NCBI RefSeq assembly: GCF_000426845.1
Contig: NZ_AUGD01000002.1
Location: 248,001 to 312,000 of the forward strand
Length of the DNA stretch: 64,000 bases
Reading direction: 5' to 3'
DNA from: Bradyrhizobium sp. in8p8
GTDB lineage: Bacteria; Pseudomonadota; Alphaproteobacteria; Rhizobiales; Xanthobacteraceae
Under the pieces are notes generated by a model. It saw nothing but the letters and a program-made list of their open reading frames with translations, was not told where the DNA came from and did not search any database. Positions 51,828 to 61,315 of the stretch are shown here, piece by piece (positions within the stretch are counted from its first letter, which is position 1; each line of letters opens with the position of its first letter). A program made the translations under genes and the position numbers.

Positions 51828-52829
51828 TCAATCCAAATGGAACTTGGCCAGCTCGCGGTGCTCGGCCTTGATGTAGCGCACGGTGCCGGTGACGGAGCGC
51901 ATCACGACGGTCTCGGTCTCGATCACGCCATCCTTACGGAATTTGACGCCCGAGAGCAGCGAGCCCGTGGTGACGCCGGTGGCGGCGAACAGGCAGTCGC
52001 CGCGCGCCATGTCCTCGATGCCGTAGATCATCTTGGGATCGTTGACGCCCATCTTGGCGGCGCGCTCGCGCTTCTCCTCGGAATCGAGAATGAGACGGCA
52101 CTGCATCTGGCCGCCGATGCAGCGCAGCGCCACGGCGGCGAGCACGCCTTCCGGGGCACCGCCGGTGCCGAGATACATGTCGACACCAGTGTTATCAGGG
52201 TCGGCGCAGTGGATCACGCCGGCGACGTCACCATCCGTGATCAGGCGCACGGCCGCGCCGGTCGAGCGCACGCTCGCGATGATGTCGGCATGGCGCGGAC
52301 GGTCGAGCACGAGCACGGTGATTCCTTCCGGCTTGACGCCCTTGGCCTTGGCGAGGCGGCGGACGTTGTCGGCCGGCGAAGCATCGAGATCGACCACGCC
52401 CCTGTCGTAGCCGGGGCCGATCGCGAGCTTCTGCATGTAGACGTCGGGCGCATGCAGCAGCGTGCCGCCGTCGGCCATTGCCATGGTAGCGATCGAGCCC
52501 GGCATGTTCTTGGCACAGAGCGTGGTGCCTTCGAGGGGATCGACCGCGATATCGACCTCGGGCCCCGCCTTGAGGCCGACCTGCTCGCCGATATAGAGCA
52601 TCGGCGCCTCGTCGCGTTCGCCCTCGCCGATCACGATGGTGCCCTGGATCGGCAGCTTGTTGAGCTCGCGTCGCATGGCATCGACGGCGGCCTGGTCTGC
52701 CGCCTTCTCGTTGCCGTGGCCGCGCAGCCGCGCCGACGACACCGCCGCCCGCTCCGTCACCCGCACGATCTCCAGCGTGAGGATCCGCTCAAGCAACGCT
52801 TGCGGCGGGACTGAAATATGGGTCGACAT
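51828..52829 (-). CDS. glpX: Fructose-1,6-bisphosphatase, class II
   Basis: A 333-aa GlpX-type enzyme, dephosphorylating fructose 1,6-bisphosphate in gluconeogenesis and the Calvin cycle. Landmarks: IVIGEGERDEAPMLYIGEQV, DIAVDPLEGTTLCAKNMPG (metal-binding D-P-L-E-G-T) and MYLGTGGAPEGVLAAVALRC. ATG at 52827-52829. It lies 81 nt downstream of hom, an association conserved in alphaproteobacteria. Confidence 0.94.
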   Translation of the reverse strand: MSTHISVPPQALLERILTLEIVRVTERAAVSSARLRGHGNEKAADQAAVDAMRRELNKLPIQGTIVIGEGERDEAPMLYIGEQVGLKAGPEVDIAVDPLEGTTLCAKNMPGSIATMAMADGGTLLHAPDVYMQKLAIGPGYDRGVVDLDASPADNVRRLAKAKGVKPEGITVLVLDRPRHADIIASVRSTGAAVRLITDGDVAGVIHCADPDNTGVDMYLGTGGAPEGVLAAVALRCIGGQMQCRLILDSEEKRERAAKMGVNDPKMIYGIEDMARGDCLFAATGVTTGSLLSGVKFRKDGVIETETVVMRSVTGTVRYIKAEHRELAKFHLD

Positions 52830-52910
52830 CGGCTGACTCCTTCGAAACAGTTTGGGACAGACTTCTCTGCCCGCATCAACTCACAGCACCCACAGTTCGT
52901 TCGAACCGTG

Positions 52911-54227
52911 TCAGTTCTTCTCGATCCGGATCACCTGCGGCCGTCCGCTGATCACCTTGTCCTTCTGCACGGCGGCGAGTGCGCGGCGCACGGCGTCCTC
53001 GTGTGTGGCATAGGTGATCAGGATGACGGGCACGGGTGCCGCCTTGCCATTTGCAGGCGCAGCGCCGCCATTGGGATGACGCTGCACGATCGACTCGATC
53101 GAAATCTTCTGCTCTGCAAGCCGGGTCGCAATCGCGGCCGCCGTACCGGGGAAGTCGCGCGCGAGCAGGCGGATGTAGTAGCCGCCCTCGTGCCGCTCCA
53201 TCGGCGCCTTCTTGGTGTCGTGGAGTTGCGAGATCGGCCGGCCGAACGGATTGGCGCGAATGCCGCGCGCAACGTCGGCGATGTCGGCAACGACGGCGGA
53301 TGCGGTCGCCGCACCGCCGGCGCCGGGCCCGACCAGCGTGATCGGCGGAATGCCCTCGCCGTCGATCGTGACCGCGTTTGTGACACCCATCACCTGCGCG
53401 ATCGAGGAGGATTTCGGTACCATGGTCGGATGCACGCGCTGCTCGATGCCCTTGGCGGTGCGCACGGCGACGCCGAGCAGCTTGACGCGGTAGCCGAGAT
53501 CGGCCGCCGCACGCAGATCCTCCGGCGCGATGGATGAGATGCCTTCGACATACACGGCGCTTTGAGCAACTTTCGTGCCGAAGGCGAGGCTGGCGAGGAT
53601 GGCGAGCTTCTGCGCGGTGTCGTGGCCGTCGACGTCGAAGGACGGGTCGGCCTCGGCATAGCCGAGCCGCTGCGCATCCTTGAGGCATTCGGCGAAGGAC
53701 AGCCCTTCCTGCTCCATCCGGGTCAGGATGTAGTTGCACGTCCCGTTGAGGATGCCGTAGACGCGGTCGATGCCGGTTCCGGCAAGACCTTCGCGTAACG
53801 TCTTGATGACGGGGATTGCTGCGCCGACCGCTGCCTCGAAATTCAGCGCACCACCATGCTTTTCAGCCACCTTGGCGAGCTTGACGCCGTGCTTTGCGAG
53901 CAGCGCCTTGTTGGCGGTGACGACCGACTTGCCGGCGCTCAGCGCGGCGTCGACCGCCGACAGAGCGGGATCGCCGGCGCCGCCCATCAGCTCGACGAAG
54001 CAATCGACGTCCGGATGGGTGGCGAGCGCGATCGGGTCCTTTGCCCATTCGAAACCGCGCAGGTCGATGCCACGCTTCTTCGCCTTCGAGCGCGCGGTGA
54101 CGGCAACCACGCGGATGCCGCGGCCGCTACGGCCCGCGAGCACGCGCGCTTGCGTTTCGATCAAACGGACAACCTCGGCACCCACGGTGCCGAGCCCCGC
54201 TATGCCCACTTTCAGGGGTGCGACCAT
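52911..54227 (-). CDS. hom: Homoserine dehydrogenase
   Basis: A 438-aa protein. NAD(P)-binding GIAGLGTVGAEVV, catalytic region TCNYILTRMEQEG and YAEADPSFDVDGHDTAQKLA, then a C-terminal ACT domain (about residues 350-436) with YYIRLLARDFPGTAAAIATR for feedback control. It reduces aspartate semialdehyde to homoserine for Met and Thr. ATG at 54225-54227, 28 nt after the upstream aminotransferase, so cotranscribed; glpX follows. Confidence 0.95.
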   Translation of the reverse strand: MVAPLKVGIAGLGTVGAEVVRLIETQARVLAGRSGRGIRVVAVTARSKAKKRGIDLRGFEWAKDPIALATHPDVDCFVELMGGAGDPALSAVDAALSAGKSVVTANKALLAKHGVKLAKVAEKHGGALNFEAAVGAAIPVIKTLREGLAGTGIDRVYGILNGTCNYILTRMEQEGLSFAECLKDAQRLGYAEADPSFDVDGHDTAQKLAILASLAFGTKVAQSAVYVEGISSIAPEDLRAAADLGYRVKLLGVAVRTAKGIEQRVHPTMVPKSSSIAQVMGVTNAVTIDGEGIPPITLVGPGAGGAATASAVVADIADVARGIRANPFGRPISQLHDTKKAPMERHEGGYYIRLLARDFPGTAAAIATRLAEQKISIESIVQRHPNGGAAPANGKAAPVPVILITYATHEDAVRRALAAVQKDKVISGRPQVIRIEKN

Positions 54228-54255
54228 GATGCTTCAGAAAACCTGCAGAAGGGAA

Positions 54256-55476
54256 TTAGCGCCGGTTGGCGAGCGGAACCACGTTGTGCAATGTTTCGAT
54301 GCCGCTTTCAAGGAAGCGGCGCACGCCGCGTGCGGCCTGCCTGATCCGTTGCTCGTTTTCCACCAAGGCGATGCGGACATATCCTTCACCATGCTCGCCG
54401 AAGCCGACGCCGGGCGAGACCGCAACGCCGGATTTCTCCACCATTAGGGTCGCGAACTGCATGCTGCCGACGCTGCGGAACGCTTCCGGCAGCGGTACCC
54501 ACGCGAACATCGAAGCCTCCGGCGGCGGGATCTCCCAGCCGGCGCGGCCGAACGATTCCACCAGCGCATCGCGGCGCTTGCGGTAGGTGTCGCGCATCTC
54601 CTTGATGCAATCGTCCGGGCCGTTCAGCGCAGCAGTTGCCGCGACCTGGACCGGCGTGAACGCGCCGTAATCGAGGTATGATTTGACGCGGGCGAGCGCC
54701 GCGATCACGCGCTCATTGCCGACCGCAAAGCCCATGCGCCAGCCGGCCATCGAATAGGTCTTCGACATCGAGGTGAACTCGACGGTGCAGTCCATCGCGC
54801 CCGGCACCTGAAGCACGGAGGGCGGCGGGTTGCTCTCGTCGAAATAGACCTCGGCGTAAGCGAGATCGGACAGGATCAGAATCTCGTGCTTCTTCGCGAA
54901 CGCGACGAGATCCTTGTAGAAGTCGAGGCTTGCGACATAGGCGGTCGGGTTCGAGGGATAGCAGACGACGAGCGCCAGCGGCTTGGGGATCGAATGGATG
55001 ATCGCCCGCTCCGCCGCCTCGAAGAATTGCGGCGTCGGCTCCGACGGCACCGAGCGGATCACCCCGCCCGCCATCAAGAAACCGAAGGCGTGAATCGGAT
55101 AGCTCGGGTTCGGACAGAGGATGACGTCGCCGGGCGCGGTGATCGCCTGCGCCACGTTGGCGAAACCTTCCTTGGAGCCGAGCGTCGCCACCACCTGGGT
55201 GTCGGGGTTCAGCTTCACGCCGAAGCGGCGGCCGTAGTATACGGCCTGGGCCCGGCGCAGGCCGGGGATGCCGCGGGAGGCCGAATAGCGGTCGGTGCGC
55301 GGCTTGCCGAGCGTCTCCTTCAGTTTCTCGAGCACATGCGGCGGAGCCGGTAGGTCCGGATTGCCCATGCCGAGGTCGATGATGTCGGCGCCGGCATTGC
55401 GCGCAGCCGCCTTGGCCCGGTTGACCTGCTCGAACACGTAAGGCGGAAGGCGGCGAATGCGGTAAAATTCTTCCAT
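54256..55476 (-). CDS. PLP-dependent aminotransferase (LL-diaminopimelate/alanine aminotransferase-like)
   Basis: A 406-aa class I/II aminotransferase. DLGMGNPDLPAPPHVLEKL starts the fold; the PLP lysine is in SMSKTYSMAGWRMGF; C-terminal GFGEHGEGYVRIALVENEQR is present. Such proteins are often named LL-diaminopimelate aminotransferase; AlaC-like alanine transamination is equally possible, and the usual dap succinylase route in rhizobia argues against a needed DapL. ATG at 55474-55476. It heads the hom-glpX unit. Confidence 0.88.
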   Translation of the reverse strand: MEEFYRIRRLPPYVFEQVNRAKAAARNAGADIIDLGMGNPDLPAPPHVLEKLKETLGKPRTDRYSASRGIPGLRRAQAVYYGRRFGVKLNPDTQVVATLGSKEGFANVAQAITAPGDVILCPNPSYPIHAFGFLMAGGVIRSVPSEPTPQFFEAAERAIIHSIPKPLALVVCYPSNPTAYVASLDFYKDLVAFAKKHEILILSDLAYAEVYFDESNPPPSVLQVPGAMDCTVEFTSMSKTYSMAGWRMGFAVGNERVIAALARVKSYLDYGAFTPVQVAATAALNGPDDCIKEMRDTYRKRRDALVESFGRAGWEIPPPEASMFAWVPLPEAFRSVGSMQFATLMVEKSGVAVSPGVGFGEHGEGYVRIALVENEQRIRQAARGVRRFLESGIETLHNVVPLANRR

Positions 55477-55705
55477 GGCTCTCTGGGCTCCGGGCAACCG
55501 GTCAGGGACAGAATCGGCAGGCCGCGAGGGCCACTCCAAAACGCGATCGATCTCACCGCGAAAAGTGCTCAAAATCAAATATTTAGAGCAATCATCGACG
55601 ACGAAGACTGAAGTCGTTCGCCCTGACTCTTGGCTGTACCGACGTCTTTTAGCACGGCAAAGCGGAGGCGCCAGCGATTACCTTGCCAGTCTCCGCCTCC
55701 CAGAC

Positions 55706-55981
55706 CTATTTGGCGTCCTTGGTGGCAACGGCCTGACGATCGCGCGCAGCGGCGAGCTCGGCCTCGATCTTGGCGCGCTGCTCAGGCGGGATGATTGCCT
55801 CATCGCGGTCCGGCGGCAGATCGTGCACCGGCAGATAGCTGCCGGGCTCCCTGACAGCCGACTGCGCATCCGCGGGTGTCAGATCCGCGAGCTGGCTCGA
55901 ACAGCCGCCCAGGGCGAGCGCCGCGATCAGCAGCGCGCCGCGGATCGGCAGCGTCTTTTGCAGGTCCCATAACGCCAACAC
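55706..55981 (-). CDS. Small lipoprotein
   Basis: A 91-aa protein with a lipoprotein signal: RGALLIAALALGGC gives a lipobox L-G-G-C with Cys near residue 27, followed by SSQLADL. The mature part is acidic and helical, EQRAKIEAELAAARDRQAVA. Start appears to be GTG at 55979-55981. Probably an inner- or outer-membrane lipoprotein of unknown function. Confidence 0.75.
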   Translation of the reverse strand: MLALWDLQKTLPIRGALLIAALALGGCSSQLADLTPADAQSAVREPGSYLPVHDLPPDRDEAIIPPEQRAKIEAELAAARDRQAVATKDAK

Positions 55982-56235
55982 TTGGGAAATCCCCTACTCG
56001 TCCCAAAGCACGGCCCCGGGCAACCTTACCCAAGACCGCGCCCAAGCTCAAACCATTGCTGCCCAAATGGTGCGAGCCAGAAAACAGCCCAATGCCCAAC
56101 AAGCCGAGCGGTGCGGCTCGATTGTGACGGAACCAAGAAGATTTGTCGCAGTGCAACACATCTTCGAGAGTGTTTAACGTCAAACATGCGAGCTTCGCGG
56201 TGACGAGTACGGAATGAATCGTTACTGTTCTGCTC

Positions 56236-58044
56236 ATGAGCATGGCCACGACCGAGACGCCGAAATCAGGTACGAAGTTCGACGCGGAAGCCTTCGCGAT
56301 GAATGTCGCGCGGGCGATGGAGAGCGGCGGCAAGGCACTCGCCGCTTATCTGAAGCCGCGCGAGAGCGGCGAGGTGCAGGATCGGCCACCGGCCGAGCTC
56401 GCGGAGATCGTCAAGACGTTCACATCGGTCGCCGAATATTGGCTGTCGGATACGTCCCGCTCCTCCGATCTGCAGACCAAGCTCGCGAAGGACTATCTCG
56501 ACCTCTGGGGCGCCGCGGTGCGCCGCATGGCCGGTCAGGACGCCGAGCCCGCCATCGCACCCTCGCCGCGCGACAAGCGCTTTGCCGATCCGGAATGGAA
56601 GTCGAACCAGTTCTTCGATTTCGTCATGCAGTTTTACCTGCTCACGGCCAAATGGGCGCAGGAGCTCGTGCGCGATGCCGAGGGGCTCGATCCGCATACG
56701 CGCCGCAAGGCCGAGTTCTACGTCCAGCAGGTCACCAACGCGCTGTCGCCGTCGAATTTCGTGCTGACCAATCCGGAGGTGCTGCGCGAGACCGTGGCGA
56801 GCAGCGGCGAGAACCTCGCGCGCGGTCTGACCATGCTGGCCGAGGACATTGCGGCCGGCAAGGGCATGCTGAAGATCCGTCAGTCCAATCCGGACAATCT
56901 AGTCGTCGGCGTCAACATGGCGACCACACCGGGCAAGGTGATCTACCAGAACGAGATAATGCAGCTGATCCAGTATGCGCCCACGACGGAGAAGGTGCTG
57001 CGCACACCGCTCCTCATCGTGCCGCCCTGGATCAACAAATTCTACATCCTCGACCTCAAGCCGGAGAAATCCTACATCAAGTGGTGCGTCGACCAGGGCA
57101 TCACCGTGTTCGTGATCTCATGGGTCAATCCCGACAAGCGGCTCGGCAAGAAGAGCTGGGAAGACTACATGAAGGAAGGCCCGCTCACGGCGATGGACGT
57201 GATCGAGAAGGTCACCGGCGAGATGAAGGTGCACACCGCCGGCTATTGCGTCGGCGGCACCATGCTCGCGACCACTTTGGCCTGGCTCGCCGAGAAGCGC
57301 CGCCAGCGGGTATCGTCCGCGACGTTCTTCGCGGCCCAGGTCGACTTCACCCATGCCGGCGATCTCCTCGTCTTCGTTGACGAGGAGCAGATCTCCGCGC
57401 TCGAGCAGGACATGAAGACCGCCGGCGTGCTCGAAGGCTCGAAGATGGCGATGGCCTTCAACATGCTGCGCTCGAACGATCTGATCTGGTCCTATGTCGT
57501 CAGCAATTACCTGAAGGGCCAGCAGCCGAGCGCGTTCGACCTTCTGCACTGGAACTCGGACGCGACGCGGATGACCGCGGCCAACCATTCCTATTATTTG
57601 CGCAACTGCTATCTGGAGAACCGGCTCTCCACCGGCACGATGGTGCTCGACAACACATTGCTCGATCTCTCCAAGGTGAAAGTGCCCGTCTACAATCTGG
57701 CCACCCGCGAGGACCATATCGCGCCCGCTGAATCGGTGCTGTACGGCTCGCAATTCTTCGGCGGCCCGGTGAAGTACGTCCTGTCCGGGTCGGGCCACAT
57801 CGCCGGCGTCGTCAATCCGCCCGCCTCGAACAAGTATCAGTACTGGACCAACGACAACATCAAGGACGTCAACATCGCGCAGTGGATGAAGGGCGCCACC
57901 GAGCACAAGGGCTCGTGGTGGCCGGACTGGCGCCAATGGCTGGGCGAGCTCGATCCCGAGGAGGTCCCGGCGCGCGCGGTCGGCAGCGAAGCCTTCCCAC
58001 CGATCGAGGACGCACCCGGCAGCTATGTCAGGGTTCGCGCATAA
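56236..58044 (+). CDS. phaC: Poly(3-hydroxyalkanoate) synthase, class I
   Basis: A 602-aa protein. The N-terminal domain (residues about 60-230) is typical of class I. The lipase-like box GYCVGG carries the catalytic Cys338, with Asp493 in REDHIAP and His521 in [12 protein letters not shown]. It polymerises 3-hydroxyacyl-CoA to PHB granules. The start at 56236 has an adjacent ATG at 56242. phaA, phaB and phasins are not in this window, as in many Bradyrhizobium genomes with scattered pha genes. Confidence 0.95.
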   Translation: MSMATTETPKSGTKFDAEAFAMNVARAMESGGKALAAYLKPRESGEVQDRPPAELAEIVKTFTSVAEYWLSDTSRSSDLQTKLAKDYLDLWGAAVRRMAGQDAEPAIAPSPRDKRFADPEWKSNQFFDFVMQFYLLTAKWAQELVRDAEGLDPHTRRKAEFYVQQVTNALSPSNFVLTNPEVLRETVASSGENLARGLTMLAEDIAAGKGMLKIRQSNPDNLVVGVNMATTPGKVIYQNEIMQLIQYAPTTEKVLRTPLLIVPPWINKFYILDLKPEKSYIKWCVDQGITVFVISWVNPDKRLGKKSWEDYMKEGPLTAMDVIEKVTGEMKVHTAGYCVGGTMLATTLAWLAEKRRQRVSSATFFAAQVDFTHAGDLLVFVDEEQISALEQDMKTAGVLEGSKMAMAFNMLRSNDLIWSYVVSNYLKGQQPSAFDLLHWNSDATRMTAANHSYYLRNCYLENRLSTGTMVLDNTLLDLSKVKVPVYNLATREDHIAPAESVLYGSQFFGGPVKYVLSGSGHIAGVVNPPASNKYQYWTNDNIKDVNIAQWMKGATEHKGSWWPDWRQWLGELDPEEVPARAVGSEAFPPIEDAPGSYVRVRA

Positions 58045-58124
58045 CGGAAGCTTGCTTGCGCGTGGCGCAATCTTGCGCGCTTTCGTATAGACAGGCACAG
58101 CGACGACAGAGGGGAGCGGCACTC

Positions 58125-58523
58125 ATGACACGCGAATTGTTCTGGCTGACATTGACGGTGATCCTGACGGGGGTCCTCTGGATTCCCTACATCATCAACC
58201 GATGTCAGGTTCGCGGGCTCAGCGGTGCCATGGCCAATCCCTCGCGCGGCGACAAGCCGCAGGCGGAGTGGGCGAACCGGCTCATGTTCGCACATGACAA
58301 CGCGGTCGAGAACCTCGTCATCTTCGCGCCGCTGGTGCTGATCCTGAACGCGATCGACTATTCCACGAAATGGACCGTGCTGGCCTGCGCCGTCTATTTC
58401 TGGTCACGCGTCGCACACATGATCGTCTATGCGCTGGGCATCCCGGTGTTCCGCACGCTGGCCTTCACCGTCGGCTTCCTCGCCCAGGCCGTGCTGGCGC
58501 TGGCGATCTTCGGGGTAGTTTAG
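58125..58523 (+). CDS. MAPEG-family membrane protein
   Basis: A 132-aa protein with four hydrophobic segments (FWLTLTVILTGVLWIPYIIN, ENLVIFAPLVLILNAI, VLACAVYFWSRVAHMIVYAL, TLAFTVGFLAQAVLALAIFG). It has the MAPEG-type ERA-like polar region (AEWANRLMFAHDNAVENL). MAPEG proteins handle glutathione or lipid mediators; the role here is unknown. ATG at 58125 with GGGGAG upstream. Confidence 0.85.
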   Translation: MTRELFWLTLTVILTGVLWIPYIINRCQVRGLSGAMANPSRGDKPQAEWANRLMFAHDNAVENLVIFAPLVLILNAIDYSTKWTVLACAVYFWSRVAHMIVYALGIPVFRTLAFTVGFLAQAVLALAIFGVV

Positions 58524-58547
58524 CTGCGAAGCTCGCTTCCCCTTGGT

Positions 58548-58625
58548 GTCATTCCGGGGCGCCTGAAGGGCGAACCCGGAATCTTGAGATTCCGGGTTCG
58601 GTGCTGCGCACCGCCCCGGAATGAC
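58548..58625. repeat. Dispersed palindrome GTCATTCCGGGGCG, short form
   Basis: GTCATTCCGGGGCG (58548-58561) and its complement ending in CCCCGGAATGAC at 58625 bound the unit, with GAACCCGGAATC and GATTCCGGGTTC nested inside. It lies between the convergent MAPEG and argC genes and may serve as a shared transcript end. Confidence 0.8.
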
Positions 58626-58640
58626 GGAGCGAGACGTCTC

Positions 58641-59624
58641 TCACTCCTCCGGCAGGCCCAGCATCAGCCGCATGTTTTGCACAGCGGCTCCCGAGGCGCC
58701 CTTGCCGAGGTTGTCGAGCCGGGCGACCAGCACAGCCTGATGATACTTGTCGCTGGCGAAGACGTAGAGCTCGAGCATGTTGGTCTCGTTGAGCGCCTCC
58801 GGCTCGAGCCGGCCGCTCTTGGTCGCCTCGTTCTGCAGCGGCATCACCTTGACGTACTTTGAGCCGGCGTAACGCTTGGCCAGCGCCGTCTGCAGGTCGG
58901 CACCGCCAGGCTTGCCCGGCAGCGTGTCGAGCTGGAGCGGCACCGAGACCAGCATGCCTTGCCGGTAATTGCCGACCGAGGGAATGAAGATTGGCCGCCG
59001 CGTCAAGTTCGCATAGAGCTGCATCTCCGGCAGATGCTTGTGCTCGAAGCCGAGGCCATAGAGCTCGAAGGCCGGCGCGCTGCCGTCCTCGAAGCTCGCG
59101 ATCATCGACTTTCCGCCGCCGGAATAGCCGCTCACCGCATTGACGGTGATCGGATAGTCCTGCGGCAACAGACCGGCATCGACGATCGGCCGCAGCAGCG
59201 CGATCGCGCCGGTCGGATAGCAGCCGGGATTGGAGACTTTTCTCGCGGCCTTGATCATTCCGGCCTGGTCCGGCGTCAGCTCGGGAAAGCCGTAGGCCCA
59301 GTCCGGCGCGACCCGGTACGCGGTCGAGGCGTCCAGCACCTTCGGACCGGACGGCCCCATGCTGTCGATGAGCGCGACCGTCTCCCTGGCGGCATCGTCA
59401 GGCAGGCAGAGGATGACGAGGTCCACCTCCTCCATCAGCGCCTTCTTTGCCGCGGGATCCTTGCGCTTGTCGTCGGCAATGGTCTTCACCTCGACATCGC
59501 TCTGCAGCTTCAGCCGCTCGCTGATGCCGAGGCCGGTGGTGCCGGAGCCGCCGTCGACGAAGACGGTCGCGGGCTTCTTGGCCGCGCTGGTGGTCGGGGC
59601 TTTCGTGGTGTCAGCGAGGCTCAT
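58641..59624 (-). CDS. argC: N-acetyl-gamma-glutamyl-phosphate reductase
   Basis: A 327-aa enzyme of the type 2 ArgC branch. [20 protein letters not shown] binds [14 protein letters not shown] carries the catalytic Cys, and [20 protein letters not shown] belongs to the conserved core. It makes N-acetylglutamate semialdehyde in arginine synthesis. The ATG at 59622-59624 overlaps the PaiB-like stop by four bases (ATGA), so translation is coupled. A start further up is rejected. Confidence 0.93.
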   Translation of the reverse strand: MSLADTTKAPTTSAAKKPATVFVDGGSGTTGLGISERLKLQSDVEVKTIADDKRKDPAAKKALMEEVDLVILCLPDDAARETVALIDSMGPSGPKVLDASTAYRVAPDWAYGFPELTPDQAGMIKAARKVSNPGCYPTGAIALLRPIVDAGLLPQDYPITVNAVSGYSGGGKSMIASFEDGSAPAFELYGLGFEHKHLPEMQLYANLTRRPIFIPSVGNYRQGMLVSVPLQLDTLPGKPGGADLQTALAKRYAGSKYVKVMPLQNEATKSGRLEPEALNETNMLELYVFASDKYHQAVLVARLDNLGKGASGAAVQNMRLMLGLPEE

Positions 59625-60286
59625 GGCGTGCTCCCTTCGAGCAGGTTCGTGTCGGCTTTGAAAGCTTGCGGCTTGGCTTGCCGCATCAGTTGTGAGATCT
59701 GCCGGGCGTCGGCATCGCCGCCACCAAGTGCGTCCGCAATGGCTGCATAGTCGGCGTCGGATTTGTGCTGGTTCAGCTTGAAGCTGCCCTCGACCTCCTC
59801 GACCATCATGACCAGGCCCACGATCCCCTTCTTCATCGCCTCGAGCCGGCCCGCCGTCATCTTGCCCGAGGTCCAGGGCTTCTTCGGCAACAGCCGGCTC
59901 TCGAACTTGTCGCTGAGCGTGTCGACCTGCACCGACAGCTCCTCGTCCGACAGCAGCCGCACCGGCCCGCTCAGATGCACCGACTGATATAGCCAGGTCG
60001 GCACCTGGTCCGGCGAGACGTACCAGTCCGGCGATACATAGGCATCGGGACCGTTGACCGCGAGCAGCCATGACGCATCACCGCCAGCCAGCTTTACCAG
60101 CGGATTGTGACGGGCGAGATGGAACGCGGCCTGCGGCGTCCCGTCAGCCGCATAGGTCAGATAGAACGGCAGCGGCGAAGCGACGGGCTTGTGGCCGTCG
60201 AAGGCGCACATGGTGCCGAAGCCGCGCTGCTCCGCAAATTTGAGGCTTACGGCGCGGTCCTGCTTGAAGAAAGGTGGCGTGTACAT
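59621..60286 (-). CDS. FMN-binding negative transcriptional regulator (PaiB-like)
   Basis: A 221-aa protein. [20 protein letters not shown], then [32 protein letters not shown], and [18 protein letters not shown], is the PaiB family pattern of split-barrel flavin-binding proteins. In Bacillus PaiB works as a negative regulator with PaiA. Here it is coupled to argC, which is unusual. ATG at 60284-60286 with GCAGGAGAC upstream. Confidence 0.88.
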   Translation of the reverse strand: MYTPPFFKQDRAVSLKFAEQRGFGTMCAFDGHKPVASPLPFYLTYAADGTPQAAFHLARHNPLVKLAGGDASWLLAVNGPDAYVSPDWYVSPDQVPTWLYQSVHLSGPVRLLSDEELSVQVDTLSDKFESRLLPKKPWTSGKMTAGRLEAMKKGIVGLVMMVEEVEGSFKLNQHKSDADYAAIADALGGGDADARQISQLMRQAKPQAFKADTNLLEGSTP

Positions 60287-60512
60287 CGTAGTCTCCTGCT
60301 GGGCCTCCTGAGGAAGCCGCCGGATCAGATCGCGCTGACAGGAGAGAGAATGCCGCGGATCGGATCCAGCGGCAAAGACGATGATCTCAAACGCGATCGA
60401 CCGCCCTAACCGCTGAAGTGCGGCGGCGGCGACGGGCGAACAGGATGGTCGCGGCGTTGATCATGGTGCGCGGCTATAGGGCCAGGCGCAGTTCCCGTCA
60501 AGGTTCAGACCG

Positions 60513-61043
60513 TCAGATCACGCGCCAGATCCATTCCATGATCTTGGCGAGCACGTCGCCAAACAGCAGGAGCACGGCCGACCAGATCAGGGCCGAGACG
60601 AAGTTTGCGGCCTGGAAAGTCCAATAAGGCATTTCGAAAATGCCGGCCGCGAGCGGCACCGAGGCGCGCAGGGGACCGAAGAAGCGCCCGATGAAGATGC
60701 TGGGTATGCCCCAGTTACGCACGAACGCCTCTCCTCTGGGCAGCAGATCCGGATAGAGCGAGAGCGGCCACATCTGGGCAACCCTCTCCTTGTAGCGGTA
60801 GCCGAACCAATAGGAGACCCAGTCACCCAGCGCAGCGCCGAGGCCGCCGGCGATCCAGACAGGAAAGAAGCTGATGCCGCTGACCCCGATGAGCGCGCCG
60901 ATCGCCACCAGCGCACCCCAGGCCGGAACGAGCAGCGAGACGAACGCAAGCGACTCTCCGAATGCGAGCAGGAACACGACCGGCGCCGCCCAGGCCTGGT
61001 GAACGCGCACGAATTCAGCGAGGGCGTGCGCATACTGCTCCAT
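60513..61043 (-). CDS. DedA-family membrane protein
   Basis: A 176-aa protein with four to five hydrophobic stretches. VAIGALIGVSGISFFPVWIA and the DedA motif GRFFGPLRASVPLAAGIFEM are clear, as is GLGAALGDWVSYWFGYRYKE. DedA proteins are lipid carriers (e.g. undecaprenyl phosphate or phosphatidylethanolamine) or transporters. ATG at 61041-61043 (the TTG upstream is less likely). Confidence 0.9.
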   Translation of the reverse strand: MEQYAHALAEFVRVHQAWAAPVVFLLAFGESLAFVSLLVPAWGALVAIGALIGVSGISFFPVWIAGGLGAALGDWVSYWFGYRYKERVAQMWPLSLYPDLLPRGEAFVRNWGIPSIFIGRFFGPLRASVPLAAGIFEMPYWTFQAANFVSALIWSAVLLLFGDVLAKIMEWIWRVI

Positions 61044-61315
61044 CAAAAATAGCCTTCCCGCCCCGTCTCAAGGTGCTGCTCGATGAAAAGGACTGGTAAG
61101 CCAAGGACTTGTGTGACATCAAGTCACAAAAGCCCACATGGCGAGGTCGGAACGTCAAATTGCCGGGAATTGGCCGGCCTGCGGCGTAAAACCGCCGGGA
61201 TTGTCTCCCACCCACACCGCCCGGTCCGGCCCCCGGTAACCTTTCCACGTCAGAAGTGGCATAGTCGGCCCGACCGATTCGCCGCCAATGCGGCCCTCAG
61301 AACGTATCAAGATAT

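Noticed and set aside
58641..60071. 476-codon version of ArgC
   Set aside because: The extension is antisense-free but lies over the PaiB-like gene in another frame; the ATGA overlap gives the correct start at 59624.
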